A DNA stretch of 64,000 nucleotides from positions 248,001 to 312,000 of the forward strand of contig JALRMH010000040.1 in the NCBI GenBank assembly GCA_026119935.1, read 5' to 3'. The stretch is from Endothia cerciana. Its lineage: Eukaryota > Ascomycota > Sordariomycetes > Diaporthales > Cryphonectriaceae. A program made the translations under genes and the position numbers. Shown here piece by piece: positions 11,542 to 23,832 of the stretch; the first letter of the stretch is position 1; every line of letters starts with the position of its first letter. The notes under the pieces were generated by a model. The model had not been told where the DNA came from, searched no databases, and was given only the letters and a program-made list of their open reading frames with translations.

Positions 11542-12097
11542 ATGTATGTATGTATGTATGTATATACGATTAGATACGAACAGGTCCGGAAAACACAGGA
11601 GAAGAGGGCGCGCGGTGCACCAGGAGGAAACCCCCGCGCCCCTCCCGCGGGCCCTCTGCATCAGGGGCGACAGGTTTGGGGGGGTGGGGGACCTTGTACA
11701 TGAACCACACGATAGATAATCTCTAATGCCACGATCAAGAGAAATGTAGTCCAAGACGACCTCTGCACCTACAAACAACAAGAACAACAACAACAGTAGT
11801 CGGAGGTCCGGTGGCAGTATGGCCACGAACCCAGCAGCAATCCGTCGGACCCAAGCTTTCTGTCAACGTCTCAGCCGCGATACCCGGATCTGCAACCCTC
11901 CTCGCACGGACGCACACACACACACACACACACACACGGTCAGGTCAAGTCAGGGGTAGGCAGGGTGAGGCACCCGAAACATTCCCACGACGGTTTCCGA
12001 ATGTGCCCTGGGGAGGCAAAAAGGTCAAGATGGAGAAGGGGGGGAAGGGAGTTCTTAAATACCACGTGTGCTTCGGTCCCTCGTTTTCATCTGAGGA

Positions 12098-12142
<45 letters not shown>

Positions 12143-12614
12143 CATATTTATCGGTTTCCCCCCCTCCCCTTCCCAAAACAAGACCGTGAAGGGCTGATGC
12201 ATGCAGAGAGAAAGTGGGGAGAGTTTTCGAGTTCTGGGTTGAGGAGGCAACGTCCCCAACGTCATATAGCGCGTTCTGGGGGATTGGACGGTTTCACGTC
12301 GCAAACCACCACATCATTGACACCGCTCACACCACACCACACCACACCAACCAGACATACAGACAGACAGACAGACAGACAGGCTTACCTTTACCCGGTG
12401 TCTTTATATTTTCATCTTATTTTTAAGAAACCCGCCAAGGGCCCGCCTCTCTCTTCCCTATAACTCTTCTTCTTTTTTTCCGGTCTCTTCCTCGGCGCCC
12501 CAACTCATCTATCTCATCATACGCAACCCACCTGGCAGACCCACGGAGGAGTTGTACGAAGAGGAGAAGAAGAAGAAGAAGAAGAAGACAGAAAGGAAGA
12601 AAGAAGTAGGAAAG
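11442..12614. other. Intergenic region with several microsatellites
   Basis: The CYP51 3' flank carries a GT run merging into GTAT repeats (11499-11561). Further on are a (CA)n run (about 11910-11937), an (AT)20 run (12099-12138) and CAGA repeats (12357-12381). The last 150 bases are C/T-rich and then AAG-rich, the probable leader of the DUF3074 gene. No coding frame supported. Confidence 0.6.
12099..12138. repeat. (AT)n microsatellite
   Basis: About 20 AT units with a short ATAC continuation, in the intergenic space between CYP51 and the DUF3074 gene. Such a run can extrude as a cruciform. Confidence 0.9.
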
Positions 12615-12858
12615 ATGGCCGAGCCTCACCAGGAGGGCACCAGCCTGCTCCGTCTGGGTGGCATCAGGACCTCCCAGCTCCCCTCCCCGTCCGCGCCCGC
12701 CGACGAGCTGCGGCCCTTCCTCGCGTCCCTGCTCCGGGAGGCCGTGCCGCTGATCGACTCGGCGGCGGGGGAGGGGAGGGGGGCGGCCTGGAGGAGTAGG
12801 GGGTCCAAGAAGCTCACCGGGTCGGACGCCAGGGTCGAGCTGAGCGAGAGGGCCGTGC

Positions 12859-12895
<37 letters not shown>

Positions 12896-13694
12896 TACGG
12901 GGGGGGAGAAGGGGGCGGGGCCGGCGGACACGTGGGCCTGCCGGAGGTCGGTCCACGCCGACGCGGCGCGCCGGGGCACGGCGTCGTGGGGGGAGTTCGC
13001 GCGGTATATACGGGACGAGCACGCCGCGTCCGAGGAGGCCTTCACGCCGACGGTCCTCGCGCACCGGGCGGCGGTCACGTGGGCGTCCGCGTCCTCGCCG
13101 GCGCTGGGCACCATCGAGGTGCCGGGGGACCGCCACCGGTGGGGCGGGTTCAGCATGGCGCTGGTGGAGATGAAGCACAAGGTGCCCGCGCCCCTGAGGC
13201 CGCGGGTGTTCCCCGTCGTGCAGGTGATCTGCTCCTCGCCCCCGTCCTCCCCTGCTGCTGCTGCTGCTGCTGCTGCTGCAGGGGAGGAGGAGGAGGAGGA
13301 GTTCCTGGTGGTCAGCGTCACGGTCCCGGACTGGGCATCCGCCGCCGGGCCCGGGGGGGAGGGCGAGTGGAAGGGCCTGGCGACGCTGAGCGCCGAGAAG
13401 GGGGTCGTGGTGGGCGCGTATGCGAGCGTGGAGAGGGTGAGGCGGCTGCCGCGGGGGGAGGGAGGCAGCGTCGAGTGGGTCATGGCGACGGCGAGCGACG
13501 CGAAGGGGGTCCTGCCCATGTGGGTGCAGACGAGGGCGGTGCCGGGGGCGATCGCCAAGGACGTCAGCCTTTTCCTCGGGTGGGTCGAGGGGGAGAGGGG
13601 GAAGAAGGAGGGTGGTGGTGATGGTGGTGATGGTGATGATGGTGATGGTGATGATGGTGGTGGCGGGGAAGAGGGGGCAGCGACGGGGTCATGA
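12615..13694 (+). CDS. DUF3074 (START-like fold) protein
   Basis: Intronless gene of about 359 aa. The core matches the fungal DUF3074 family, a START/lipid-binding-like fold of unknown ligand: WACRRSVHADAARRGTASW, FARYIRDEH.ASEEAFTP, then GGFSMALVEMKHKVPAPL followed by RPRVFPVVQV, a late SVEWVMATASDAKGVLPMWV, and VPGAIAKDVSLFLGW. The start at MAEPHQEGTS fits the family and has a purine context. Upstream in-frame Lys codons belong to an AAG-rich leader and have no ATG. Low-complexity runs are inserted at non-conserved places: Thr run (12859-12896), Ala run (13255-13280), Glu run (13282-13302) and a Gly/Asp tail (13610-13670). No signal peptide or membrane span seen. Function is not known. Confidence 0.85.
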
Positions 13695-13730
13695 GCCTGG
13701 CATCTGGTAATTGTAGGACGTGTTCCTTGT

Positions 13731-13777
<47 letters not shown>

Positions 13778-14535
13778 CTCTATTTCTATCTCTATATATA
13801 TTGATCCCCAGCTGTTGTTTGCAGGGTGCTCAGGGCTTCTTCCCTGGCGGCGACGAGCCGAGGAGGAGCTCGACGGGTCTCCCACGGGGGCAACTATACT
13901 TGTCATGGTGATCAAGATGGGGCCCCGGTCGAGGGGGTATACTTCTTCTTCTCCCCTCCCTCTGCACTCAGATCTTCTGTTCAACACCCGCCCCCCCCCC
14001 CCCTCCCGGGGGGGTTTTTTTTTTTCTTCTTCTCCTCTATTCCCGGGGAGGGGGTGTGGAACTGTACACGGTAGGATCAGGCTGCACAGAAGAGGAATGA
14101 TAGACATGCCCCGGGGGGGGGGGGGTTGGTTGCAGGACGCTGCGCACAGGCGCATTGTCGTGGGCTCGGCCTGGCCGGATCGTCCTCCCGGTCTCAACTA
14201 CCGCCTGCGGGTGTAAGAAGCCGGTGGTGCAGACGGTGACTGAGTGAGTCACCTGAGAGACGCAATAGCGGTGGAGGATGGCGAGAGTTGGGATGGAGGG
14301 TCCTCGAGGGGAAGAGGGCGGGAGAAGGATATATAATATATGGTAAGGTGGACTAGTCCCTATTTTTTTTTTTTTTTCTATATATCAGCCCCATCCAAAC
14401 AACTCATCACACACATACACACACTCACTCACGCCACCGAGCCTGTCATCTCTACTTAACTCATCTCGCCGAAACACACCATACGCCGGCCACCTTCCAA
14501 ACCATCCCACCACACGTCACGCCCGCCGGTGAGAG
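13695..14535. other. Intergenic region between the DUF3074 and LD-carboxypeptidase-like genes
   Basis: Contains a (TC)n run at 13734-13776, C- and G-homopolymers (13990-14020, 14111-14124), a TATA-rich patch at 14327-14341 and a T-run at 14362-14377 before a C/A-rich leader. The TATA-rich patch about 200 bases before the next start codon could be the core promoter. No gene seen. Confidence 0.55.
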
Positions 14536-15613
14536 ATGTCCTCCTCCTCCTCCTCCTCCTCCGCCGTCCTCCCCAAGGCCCTCCCGCCCGGGGGCACGAT
14601 CGGCCTCATCTCCCCCTCATACCGTATGCACGAGACGTTCCCCCTCCCGACGCAGCGCGGCATCGCCGCGCTCGAGTCCCTCGGCTACAGGGTGAAGGCC
14701 TTCTGGACGCCCGAGGACCCCGCGGCGACGACCGTCGCGAGCCACATCGCCGTGCACAAGGCGGAGCTGCTCGCGGCGTTCGCGGACCCGGGGGTCGACG
14801 CGCTGGTCTGCATGGTCGGGGGCACCACCCTGAACGAGCTGGTGCCGGCCCTCCTCCACGACGCGGGCGCCCTGGGCGTCCTGCGGGCGAACCCCGAGGT
14901 CGTCGTGGGCTACAGCGACATCACCTGGCTGCACTGGCTGCTGCACAGCCAGGCCGGCCTGCGGACCTCCTACGGCCCCACGGTCGTCCCCGAGCTGGGC
15001 GAGGCGCCGGCGCCGGACGGGTACTCGGTGCGCCACCTGCTCGACGCCGTTGCGAGGCCCGGGAGGCCCGTGGGCCGCATACGGCCGTCCGAGAGGTGGC
15101 GCACGGCCCACCCGCCGTACCTTGCCGACCCGTCGTCCCTCGAGCCCGCGCCCTACGCGCCGACGGCCGCATCTTCGGCGGGTGCCTCTCGGTCGTCGTG
15201 AGGCTGGGCGCGGTGGCGCCGCTCGTGCCGGACCGGCGCGGCCGCGTCGTCTTCCTCGAGACGTCCATGGCCGAGGGGGACCTGGGCAGGGGCGTGCCCG
15301 CCGAGGGGATCCGGGCCCGGCTGGCGGACCTGGTGGCGCAGGGCGTGTTCGACCGGGTGGCCGGGGCGGTGTTCGGGCGCTTCTTCGGGTACGGGGACGA
15401 GGAGGGGATCGCGACGGTGGAGGGGGTCGTGAGGGAGGTCGTGGTGGAGAACCCGTGGGTGCGGAACGACAGGCCCCGGCGGGTTCCCCGTGCTGACTGA
15501 CGGGCGTGGACTTTGGCCATACCAGCCCGATGATCACCATCCCTATGGATGCCCTCGTGCTGCTGGACTCGGAGGCGGACCTGTTTGAGATCCGGGAGGC
15601 GGGCGTCTGCTGA
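14536..15613 (+). pseudogene. LD-carboxypeptidase-like (peptidase S66) gene, frameshifted
   Basis: The N-terminal half reads in one frame from MSSSSSSSSAVLPKALPPGG (14536), with GTIGLISPS, CMVGGTTLNELVPAL and VVGYSDITWLHWLLH. The last carries the Ser-bearing block near the S66 nucleophile region. At about 15110-15170 homology moves to another frame: GGCLSVVVRLGAVAPLVP, then VVFLETSMAEGD. Near 15481-15506 it changes again, to FPVLT and then VDFGHTSPMITIPMDALVLL, ending at TGA 15611-15613. S66 enzymes are Ser-Glu-His peptidases related to bacterial murein LD-carboxypeptidase and MccF; fungal copies have no settled role. No GT..AG intron fits the shifts without deleting conserved residues. It is therefore either a pseudogene or a run of indel errors in GC-rich sequence. 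Confidence 0.7.
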
Positions 15614-15878
15614 GGGCAGGGGAGTGTGTGTGGGGGGGGGGGGGGGTGGGACGGTGACCATATGCGAGGTTCATCCAAAGGGGAAAGGGGGAAGGGGGCA
15701 GGCGCTGAGATGTGGATGCACCCCTATACCCCTATATGTGGAAGCACGAAGCCCATATATGCCTGGGTGTCTGTCTATATCCGCACACAGGTGAACACAT
15801 GCAGCACGGGGGTCAAGATCTATATTATTTTGCCGGCTATTGCTGCCATAGGCACGACTGGAGCCGAGGGGCCACCGC
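15614..15878. other. Short convergent intergenic region
   Basis: Lies between two convergent 3' ends. It contains a G-homopolymer at 15632-15646 and a patch of CCCATATA/CCTATA-like sequence at 15720-15790. No gene. Confidence 0.6.
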
Positions 15879-16352
15879 TCAGTTGCCGAACAGCGGCAGC
15901 GAGCTGTCGATCATCCACTGCATCCCCTCGGCGCGGAAGTTGTCCCACTCCAGGTAGCTCCCGTTGGCGCTGAAGACGATGTTGCGCCCCACGCCGCCGC
16001 CGGCCGAGGCGTTGTAGGCGGGCCACTCCGGGACGCCGGCGATGCCCAGCCCGGCGGCGCCGTTGGGGTCGAGGCCGGCGATGAAGTTGACCCACGCGCA
16101 GGACATGGTCTTCGCGAGCGCCGGGAAGGCGGCGGGCGCGTTGGCGAAGGGGTCCGGCGCGGCGTCGTAGCCCACGCCCAGCGTGTTGTCGAAGACGAAG
16201 GCGACCTCCTGGAAGTGGGTGGCGCCGACGTAGTTCGGGACGCCGTTCACCGTCACGTCGAAGACGTACGAGTACGAGGGCAGGCCGGCGTCGGACCAGG
16301 CGATGGCCGCCCTGCGGCGGAGGTACCTGGATCACCAACAGGTATCAGCATC

Positions 16353-16392
<40 letters not shown>

Positions 16393-18208
16393 GTGGGGGA
16401 AGCGCTCTCGAGACGGCTCCCGCGGCTCCCGACAGGAGGCATCGCCTGCCAGACACCGGGGGGGGGGGGGGGAGAGACTCTCCCCCAGACCGCGCGGGCG
16501 GGTGGACCTACTGCATCACACTGTTTGGGAGACTACCGTCAGCAGGCCGTTCAGGTTTCTTCTTCTTCTGGCCAGCGGTGGTACTCACAAGTCCCCGAAG
16601 AAGGCCCCCGTCCGCCGGTACTGCAGCCCAAACCCGGTGGCGACCTCGTCCCCCGGCACGATGACGGGGAACTTGTCGATGGACGGGATGCCCACGGCCT
16701 GGATGTCCGGGTACAGCGCGAGGGCCTCGTCGAGGATGCCGTCCAGGCTGCGGCCCAGCAGGGCCGGCGCCTCGGCGCCGATCACGCTCGCCACGGCGTA
16801 CCGCATCTCGGCGTCCGTGTCCACGGCGGTCCCGTTGGGGCCCCTCGCGTTGCCGAAGGCGGTGCCCTCGTCCCGGTTGGTCCCGATCATGATGGGGATG
16901 CGCGGGAACCGGCCGTCGCGGAGCTGGTTCACGGGGTAGTCGGCGATGAAGTCGCCGTCGAGCATGGGCGGCCACGGCGAGGCGGCGGTGCCGTTGAGGG
17001 CGGCGTCGAGCTCGGCGGAGGGGAGGGCGCGCAGGCAGTCCAGGGAGGCGGCCGTGTTCACCGTCGCGGCGCACGAGGTGTTGGCCACCAGCGTGTCGTA
17101 GGTCGCCTGCATGGCCGCCGTCGCGTTGAAGCCGCCGGCGTAGCGCGGGAGGGTGCCGCCGAATCCCGACTCGGCGGCTGCGGCGCGGAAGAGGCCGTCG
17201 TCGCGACCTAGTGGCCGGTGGTGAGGAGCTGGTCAGCAGTCTCACTCACTCAAGCCCCCCCCCCCCACCAACACGGCGGAGAGGCACGGGGGTTGTCGCG
17301 GGTGGGGGAGGGGGGGGGGGCGGGCTGGCTGGCCGGCTCACCGTTATAGGCCAGGACCTGGGCGTTCAGGCTCTCGGCGCCGGAGCTCTCGCCCCAGATG
17401 GTCACCTTGGCCGGGTCGCCGCCGAAGGCCCGGATGTTCTCGCTGACCCAGCGCAGGGCCTGCCTCTGGTCCCTGAAGCCGTTGTTGGCGATGCCGGCGC
17501 CGAGGGCCTCGCCGCCGCACAGGAAGCCGTAGGCGGACAGCCTGTAGTTGAGGCTCACGGCGACCACGGGCGTGCCGAGCTCGACGGAGTTCTGGACGAT
17601 GAAGGAGAGGTTGTACCGCCTGTCGGCGCTGCCGCCCTCGTACAGGCCGCCGCCGTGGATCCACACGGCCACGGGCAGGCCGGCGGTCTCGTCCGCCCCG
17701 GCGGGCCGGATGACGTTGAGGAAGAGGCAGTCCTCGGAGAGGGTGTAGCCCGCGTCATCGGACCCGTAGCCGACACACGAGGCCGGGTATGCCTTGGCGG
17801 GCTTGGTGCCATTCCATGCCGAGGACAGGGGCTGGGCGAGCCGGAAGCGCTCTGCGGGCTACACGGGGACCACGCGGCGCGGGTGTCAGTACGTATGTAG
17901 ATGATGTGAGGCGAGGTTGCGGATGAGCAGGTCCCCTGGGGGGTGAGCAGGTGAGCGCGGGGGGAGGAGGAGGAGGGGGATGGGGATGGGCGTACCGCAG
18001 CATATCGCATGCCCAGGAAGAAATCCTGGTCGTACTCGGTGCTATACACACCCTCGTACGAGCCATTCCTGACGGTCACGGTAGGGTTGACGTTGGGGGC
18101 CGCAGCCCGCGATGCCGTGTCCCGAGGGCGAGCCCCCTGCGTGGCAGCGTGCACCGAGGCGCCGGCGAGCAGCGAGCAGGCCAGGAGCGTCTTGAGGGAG
18201 GAGGCCAT
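15879..18208 (-). CDS. Secreted type B carboxylesterase/lipase
   Basis: Minus-strand exons, in order 18208-17996, 17858-17342, 17207-16589 and 16326-15879, give 598 aa with consistent phases (0, 1, 2). It is an alpha/beta-hydrolase cleaving carboxylic esters outside the cell. A signal peptide (MASSLKTLLACSLLAGASVHA) starts the protein. Then come SEDCLFLNVIRP (type B signature 2), the oxyanion loop HGGGLYEG (about residue 139), the nucleophile elbow WGESSGAES (Ser about 229), GTNRDEGTAFG with the acid Glu (about 356), and ATHFQEVAFVF with the catalytic His (about 485). Several N-x-S/T sites fit secretion. Introns are 137, 134 and 262 nt. The last carries a (CT)n run and a poly-G stretch. The natural substrate is unknown. 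Confidence 0.92.
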
Positions 18209-18293
18209 CCTGACGACGAGGGGGGGGGGGGGGAGAGAGGTGATGCGGTTCCCAGCCTGTGCGAGCCAGCCCCCGGCCGTCGGCGCCTGGTCC

Positions 18294-18300
18294 CTTTATA
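18294..18300 (-). promoter_or_regulatory. Probable TATA box of the carboxylesterase gene
   Basis: TATAAAG on the minus strand about 90 bases upstream of the esterase start codon. The distance and orientation suit a core promoter with a short leader. Confidence 0.5.
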
Positions 18301-19499
18301 CGCCGCCCCATAGCATCGTGGCCTTCCCGGTAGCCTTGGTCCTTTTTCTTCATTCTTCTCTCCCTCTCTCCCTCTCCCTCTCGCTCTCTCCCCTTCGGGT
18401 AAGGTAACCTGGAACAACAACCGTCTCCCGTGGCTAACTTAGCCCGCCCCGCGCGTTCCCCGCAGATCGAAGGGCGGACTCATTAGCATCTGCCGGGATG
18501 TTGTGTTCGTTCTGGGTGTGTTGGGCTGCATGACGTCGAGTCCACCACCATCATCACCACCACCACCACCACCACCACCACCGCCGCCGCCGCCACCATT
18601 CCACCCTTCCAGGGGGAGGGGGGGCGCGGCTGTGGGGTGCCCATTCGGGATGGCGCCCGGCTGGCGGGGACGACCCAGTGCTGCCTGAAGAGCCTTGGGA
18701 CCCGGATGGCTGGGTCCTCACCCCTACCAGCAGCTCACGAGACACCCTCGACTCTCCACAGCGCCGTCCCCAGGCTGTCTGCTCCGTGCCAAAGTAGGCC
18801 CGAACGTGGGCTGCCAGGCTCCCCACACAGAGGGCAGGGCGGTCCCCCGGTCCCAGTAGGCCCAAGTTTCCGGCTAAGGTTCGGGGCACCTCCCAGGGCC
18901 CTCTCTCTCTCCATTCTTGTTTATAACGTGTGGGGGGGGGGGGGGATGGGATCGCCCTTGCGGCGACAGGGTGGTCCCTCCACCGGCTGGTTTCTGAGTG
19001 AGGCCAGGGACGGGAGGGAGGGGGCTTCCTGATATCGTCGGTGGTGGCGCACATGGGGACCAAAAGGTCGTCCGCCGTCCCGTAGACACAATCGGGCAGT
19101 CAGTCCCGCGGCGGACAATGTTCTGGGCGCCGTCGCGCCAGCGGAGGGCCGCAGGACGATATCAGGGTCGTTGGCCTCCTCAGGTGCTGCCGGGGCGGAT
19201 ATTTAAAGACCCACCGCGACCCCAGGACCATCCCCCCTCTCCCCTCTTCCCCCATATCGTTCCTGTCATTTCCCCACACGCTTGAATCGCGGAGAGACGA
19301 ACAAGGGAAGAGAAGAGGCAGAAGGGGGTGGGGGTGGGGGTGGAGGAAGAGACAAGGGAAAAAAAGGGTCCAGCCAGTGCCTCGGGCAAACACGACGGTG
19401 TATTAGTACGGGAGCGGTGTGGAGGTCGCGCTGCCGAGAGGAAGTCGGACCGATTCAGGACTGCAGGCTAGAATTCTTGAATTCTTGGAGATACTACCA

Positions 19500-19500
<1 letters not shown>

Positions 19501-19579
<79 letters not shown>

Positions 19580-19580
19580 T
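19501..19580. repeat. (ACT)n trinucleotide microsatellite, about 26 units
   Basis: An uninterrupted run of ACT/CTA triplets over 80 bases in non-coding DNA, among the longest perfect simple repeats in the window. Confidence 0.95.
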
Positions 19581-22224
19581 ATTCGATCGACCCTTGATAA
19601 GAGGCGCTGTCCCGAGGTCGACATGAACAGCCCAGCACACAAGCAGGTAGGTCCCTACAGTACTGGGTGCCTCACCGTGGTAGATATCTCACCCCTGTCC
19701 GTCTTCCCTGCCTGCGAGTCTGGGCCTGAATCTGACTCCTTCCTAGGTATGGAGTCAGGGCGCGAAGGATGGTACCGACGTCGAAGCAGCAGGTCTGTCG
19801 GTCAGTCCTGGGCCGTGGCGACAACAAGGAGATCGGTCGAGTGAGGCCACCCCGCGGGCGCCCAGCATATCACGGCCCCCCCCCCCCCTCCCGAGAGCCA
19901 GGCCTTCAAGTGCTGCGTGCCTGATACCTGATACCAAACCCGACTGGTCCCCTATTTACTGTACGGTATCTGCCATGTCAGGACGACGGGCCCCTCTTCC
20001 CGTCATTCCGTCCTCCACTGTGCCTCCTGTCTCTTGTGTCGTACCTCAAGGAGGAGGACGGACCACATCTACAGAGGCTGGATGGATCCTGCGGAGGGCC
20101 ACTCCCCAACCACACACACCCCACCGGACGCTGGATATAAAAAAAACCCCACCTTTTCCTCATGTCGTCTTTTTAACCTTTTATTCAACCTTGTTACGTT
20201 ATCGCCTCCCGTCCGATAGCCCATGGTGGCAGGGTACCTATACGTAGCATATGGGATAACCTCCACTGAGGTGACCATGCCTTACCCCTCTAACCCTCGA
20301 ACGACCTCCCACTGCAGGATACGATCCAACACCTGCCGGCGTCCATCATCTAACTCAATCATCTCCCCCGCCGCCGTTCTCTTGGTCACGCAACGCCCTT
20401 CACCTCGACTGCCCCCGTGGGCCTGGCTTCAACACCCATGCGTCGTGCCCGTGGGTTCCCTACTGGGGGCCCTCCCGAGGGCCACCGCACTGCCTGCTGT
20501 GACAGCACCCGTTCGGGGACGAGAGGAGAGAAGACGAGGAAGTCTTTGGCTCCTTGGGAGAGGAGGTTTGGGGAGGGGGAAGGGGGAAGGGGGACGGCGG
20601 GAGGGCGGAATGCCAGGCTGAGATGTGCCATGTGGTGTTTTGACACGACGGACCGCCACCGCCTGTGTTCTCGGGCTGCCTCCCGCCCCCCCTCCCCCCC
20701 CATCCTTTCCTCTCGTCACAAGGTGTGCTCCCATCCCAATTCGTGCCAACCCCATATTCGTGGATTATTGCATTCCTGCCTCTGTTGCTTGCAGTGCTGG
20801 CCCTACCCGGCCGGTCGATAACCAACCCTCCACCCCCCCCCCCACAAAAACCCTCAGTCAGCGCAATAAATCTCACGTCAACCGATCGAATATATCCAAC
20901 CGGTCGGTAGCTGAACGCGCCCTTCCCGGCCTCGGTACCGGACATCTCCCGTACGCCCCCCAAGGCAGCTTATTAACTGTTCACCGGGTTGGGTTGGTGT
21001 GTGGGGGGGGGGGTAAGGGAGGGGATGGTGGGAAACGGAAACATCCTCGAGACCTTTTTTCTTTCTTTTTTTTTCCTTTTCTTTTTTTTCTACCCCCCTT
21101 TTAAAAAAAAGACCCCCCAAAGAAGAAGAATAATAATAGGATAAAAGGAAACCCGGTTCGGTAGATTAGACAGGCGAGGGGGAGGCTATCTAATATATAT
21201 GAACCGGTCCCAGCCCCTCGGGACCCCGTCGAAAACGTGGGTTGGGGAGAAGAAGAAGGGGAGGGGAGGCAATATGGGATGGCATTCGGATCGAACGGGA
21301 GGCGGCCCGCAGCTGGCCGCCCCTTTTAAACACTTTACTCGATGTGACCTAGGACCAGGCCAAGGGCCCAACCTACTTTTCGTAAGCCGCAGGCATGGAA
21401 ATCGGGCAGGCAAGGAAGTAGAGGCATCATCGTACCAGTTCCCCGGATCCCTTCAAGAGGGTAACAAAAAAAAACCCCCCCCAAAAAAAAGGAAAAGGAA
21501 AAGGGGATCTGTGGGCTGCCGTCGCCCCTCTCGTCATGATCCTGGGGACAAGGGAAGCAGGGACCTCATTTTTTTTTTATATGGGATTCGCTTGTGTATT
21601 GGGTGCCTTGAACTACGGGCAATCTTCGGTACAGTTGGTTCCCATTGCTCACGGAAAGACATCGTAAAGCCCACCCTTCGGATCGTGGTTTTTTTTTCTT
21701 TCTTTTTCTTCTTTTTTATTTTTGCTGAGGCCTACATACCAGGCCCTTTGGTCATGTTGATTTCCCTGCCCTTTCGCAGACTGCTGCCCGTCGAGAAAAG
21801 AAGAAGAAAAGAGAGAAAGAACAAAAGAGGGAGAGAGAAAAAAAAAAAAAAAAAAAAAGGAAGGAAAAAAGGTGCTTCGCATTTGCTTAGGGGTATCCTC
21901 CCTTGCTTTCCAGTAGAGCCCAGGTAACCATCACTCCAATATGTTATGCTTACAGAAGATTACACTCAGAGAAGATATATTGCTTCGAACTTGATGAATC
22001 CCATGGCTAGTATAGCGAGACAATCTGGGATAGGTGAACTCCGAAACGCTGATGATAGCTGTCATGATGTTCGAGGCAAGACGTGGTAAGGAAACAAAAA
22101 ATGGAAATGTAGGAGATGTTGTTATACACGACCCCTTTGTGAGGGAGTCTCCGGGGAGCAGGCGCTGTTGAGCCCTGTGGAGCTGGGAAACCCCCCCCCC
22201 CCTTTGTTTTTTTTTCCTTCTTCT

Positions 22225-23790
22225 TCAGGCTCCGGTCGGGGAGCTGAAGTTCTGTGGTGTGATGTTCGGCTGGAATTGGAAGGTCTGTGATTGTGGTTCG
22301 CCGAAGTGGCCAAGACTTCCATTCCAGACCGAGAGCTGGTCTGGCGAGCGGGACCACGGGAAGATATCGGTCTGTGGGGGCGTCTCGACCTTGAGTGTGG
22401 GGAAGGTCTGCCCGTGGGCCACAGAGGAACCTGGAAGTGTCACGGGCACAAGAGAGGGGGTCGCCGGCTCGCTCTCCACATATCGAGGTGCGGAGAGTGA
22501 CATGGGAAACTCCAGCTCAGACCCGAACTGCGATAATCCCGGGGTGGTCAGCGCCTCGTCCGGCGTGACGTTCCCGCAACCGCCGTCCAGGAGGAACTTG
22601 GGCTGCGGGAAATGTTGGAAGCTGTGATTGCGGACACTATTGAGTGAGGCGTCCCGCGCGTACTCGGAGGAGCCTGGCGAGAACCTGATGGCCTCTTCGA
22701 ACTTGCTCAGCGACAGCGACGACGACCGCTGCTGAGTATCCAGCCCCGAGTTACTGGCGGAGAGGTATTGCTGGTCGAAAGTGGGGCCGACCGGCGACAC
22801 GCTAGACGAGTCTTTGAACGTGGCCGCTCTCGCATTCAGCGAAGAGGTCCTGGCGAGCTGCTCCAGGATGTTGGGGTCGAAAGACCGGGGGGAGAGTGGA
22901 GATACTGGCGGTCCTGACTTGAGTATCTTGCCGGAGAGAGGACCGGTGGCAGACGCAGCTCGCCTGATTGTCCCAAACATCTCACTTCGTCTGGTGCTTT
23001 CGACCCCTGTCTTGGGCCCGTTCGAGAATTCACGCAAGGCCGTCTGGTTGAGCCGCTGAGGCGGCCGGATCTTTCTGCGCGAGGCGATGCTTGAGCTGGG
23101 GCACGCCTGGGTGCCGACCAGGTCCCTCTCGTTGAAGGCCGGCGAGGACTGGGAGAACGTATCCGAAGGCAGTGACCCAAAGCATGGGAAGTCCGAGAGC
23201 TGACTCGCCCGCCTGGTGGTTTGATCTTCCATCTCATCGTGTCCGATCATGTTGGTGGTAATAGTTGGTGTTCTCTGGACCATGTACGATGTCGACGGTG
23301 GGAAGTATTCCGGGTGTTTGACTCCGCTGTCCACAACTCCCAGCCCGGACATCTGCCCGAGAGAAGAGTAGCCGGACATGAGTTGGCTCTGGAACGTCTC
23401 GAAACAACTTGTGTCCTGAGACCCTGTGTAAGTACCCGGAGACGATGACAGAATGCCCTGATGGTCTTCAAACGCCGTGGTGGGAAGTGATAGGCCAGGG
23501 TCGGAGGTCTGGGCCTGAGGCGAATCTTGAGGCTCATGCTTAGGTGCCTGCTCGACCTCGTCCCCCTCCTCGGCCTTGCGGCCACCCTCAAGACGGTCAG
23601 TCATGAAGTCCCTGCTGTCATGACCATCAGGAGAACAGTCCATCGTCGGATCCCCGTGAGCTGACGACATGTCAGTCTCCGAGAAGCGGCCCGACGGGGA
23701 CTTCGAAGCCTGGTTGGGGTCGCTCATGCTCTCATTATCGCTGCTCACAGCTTGGTCGTCATTGTCGTCATTGTCATCATTGTCGTCATT

Positions 23791-23832
<42 letters not shown>

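Larger units (their letters stand above)
18209..22224. other. 4-kb intergenic region without recognised genes
   Basis: The first 100 bases are the esterase promoter. The rest has no frame with protein-like composition in either strand. Simple repeats are common: CCA triplets at 18540-18598, an (ACT)n run at 19501-19580, poly-C at 19877-19889, pyrimidine tracts at 21055-21095 and poly-A at 21839-21858. Open frames here are driven by these tracts. Confidence 0.55.

Noticed and set aside
12626..14197. 523-aa minus-strand frame opposite the DUF3074 gene
   Set aside because: Composed mostly of antisense repeats (Ser, Ala, Val and Glu/Arg runs), with no recognisable domain.
14617..15678. 353-aa minus-strand frame across the S66 gene as the true gene
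   Set aside because: Pro/Arg-rich antisense frame; the S66 blocks on the plus strand are clear although shifted.
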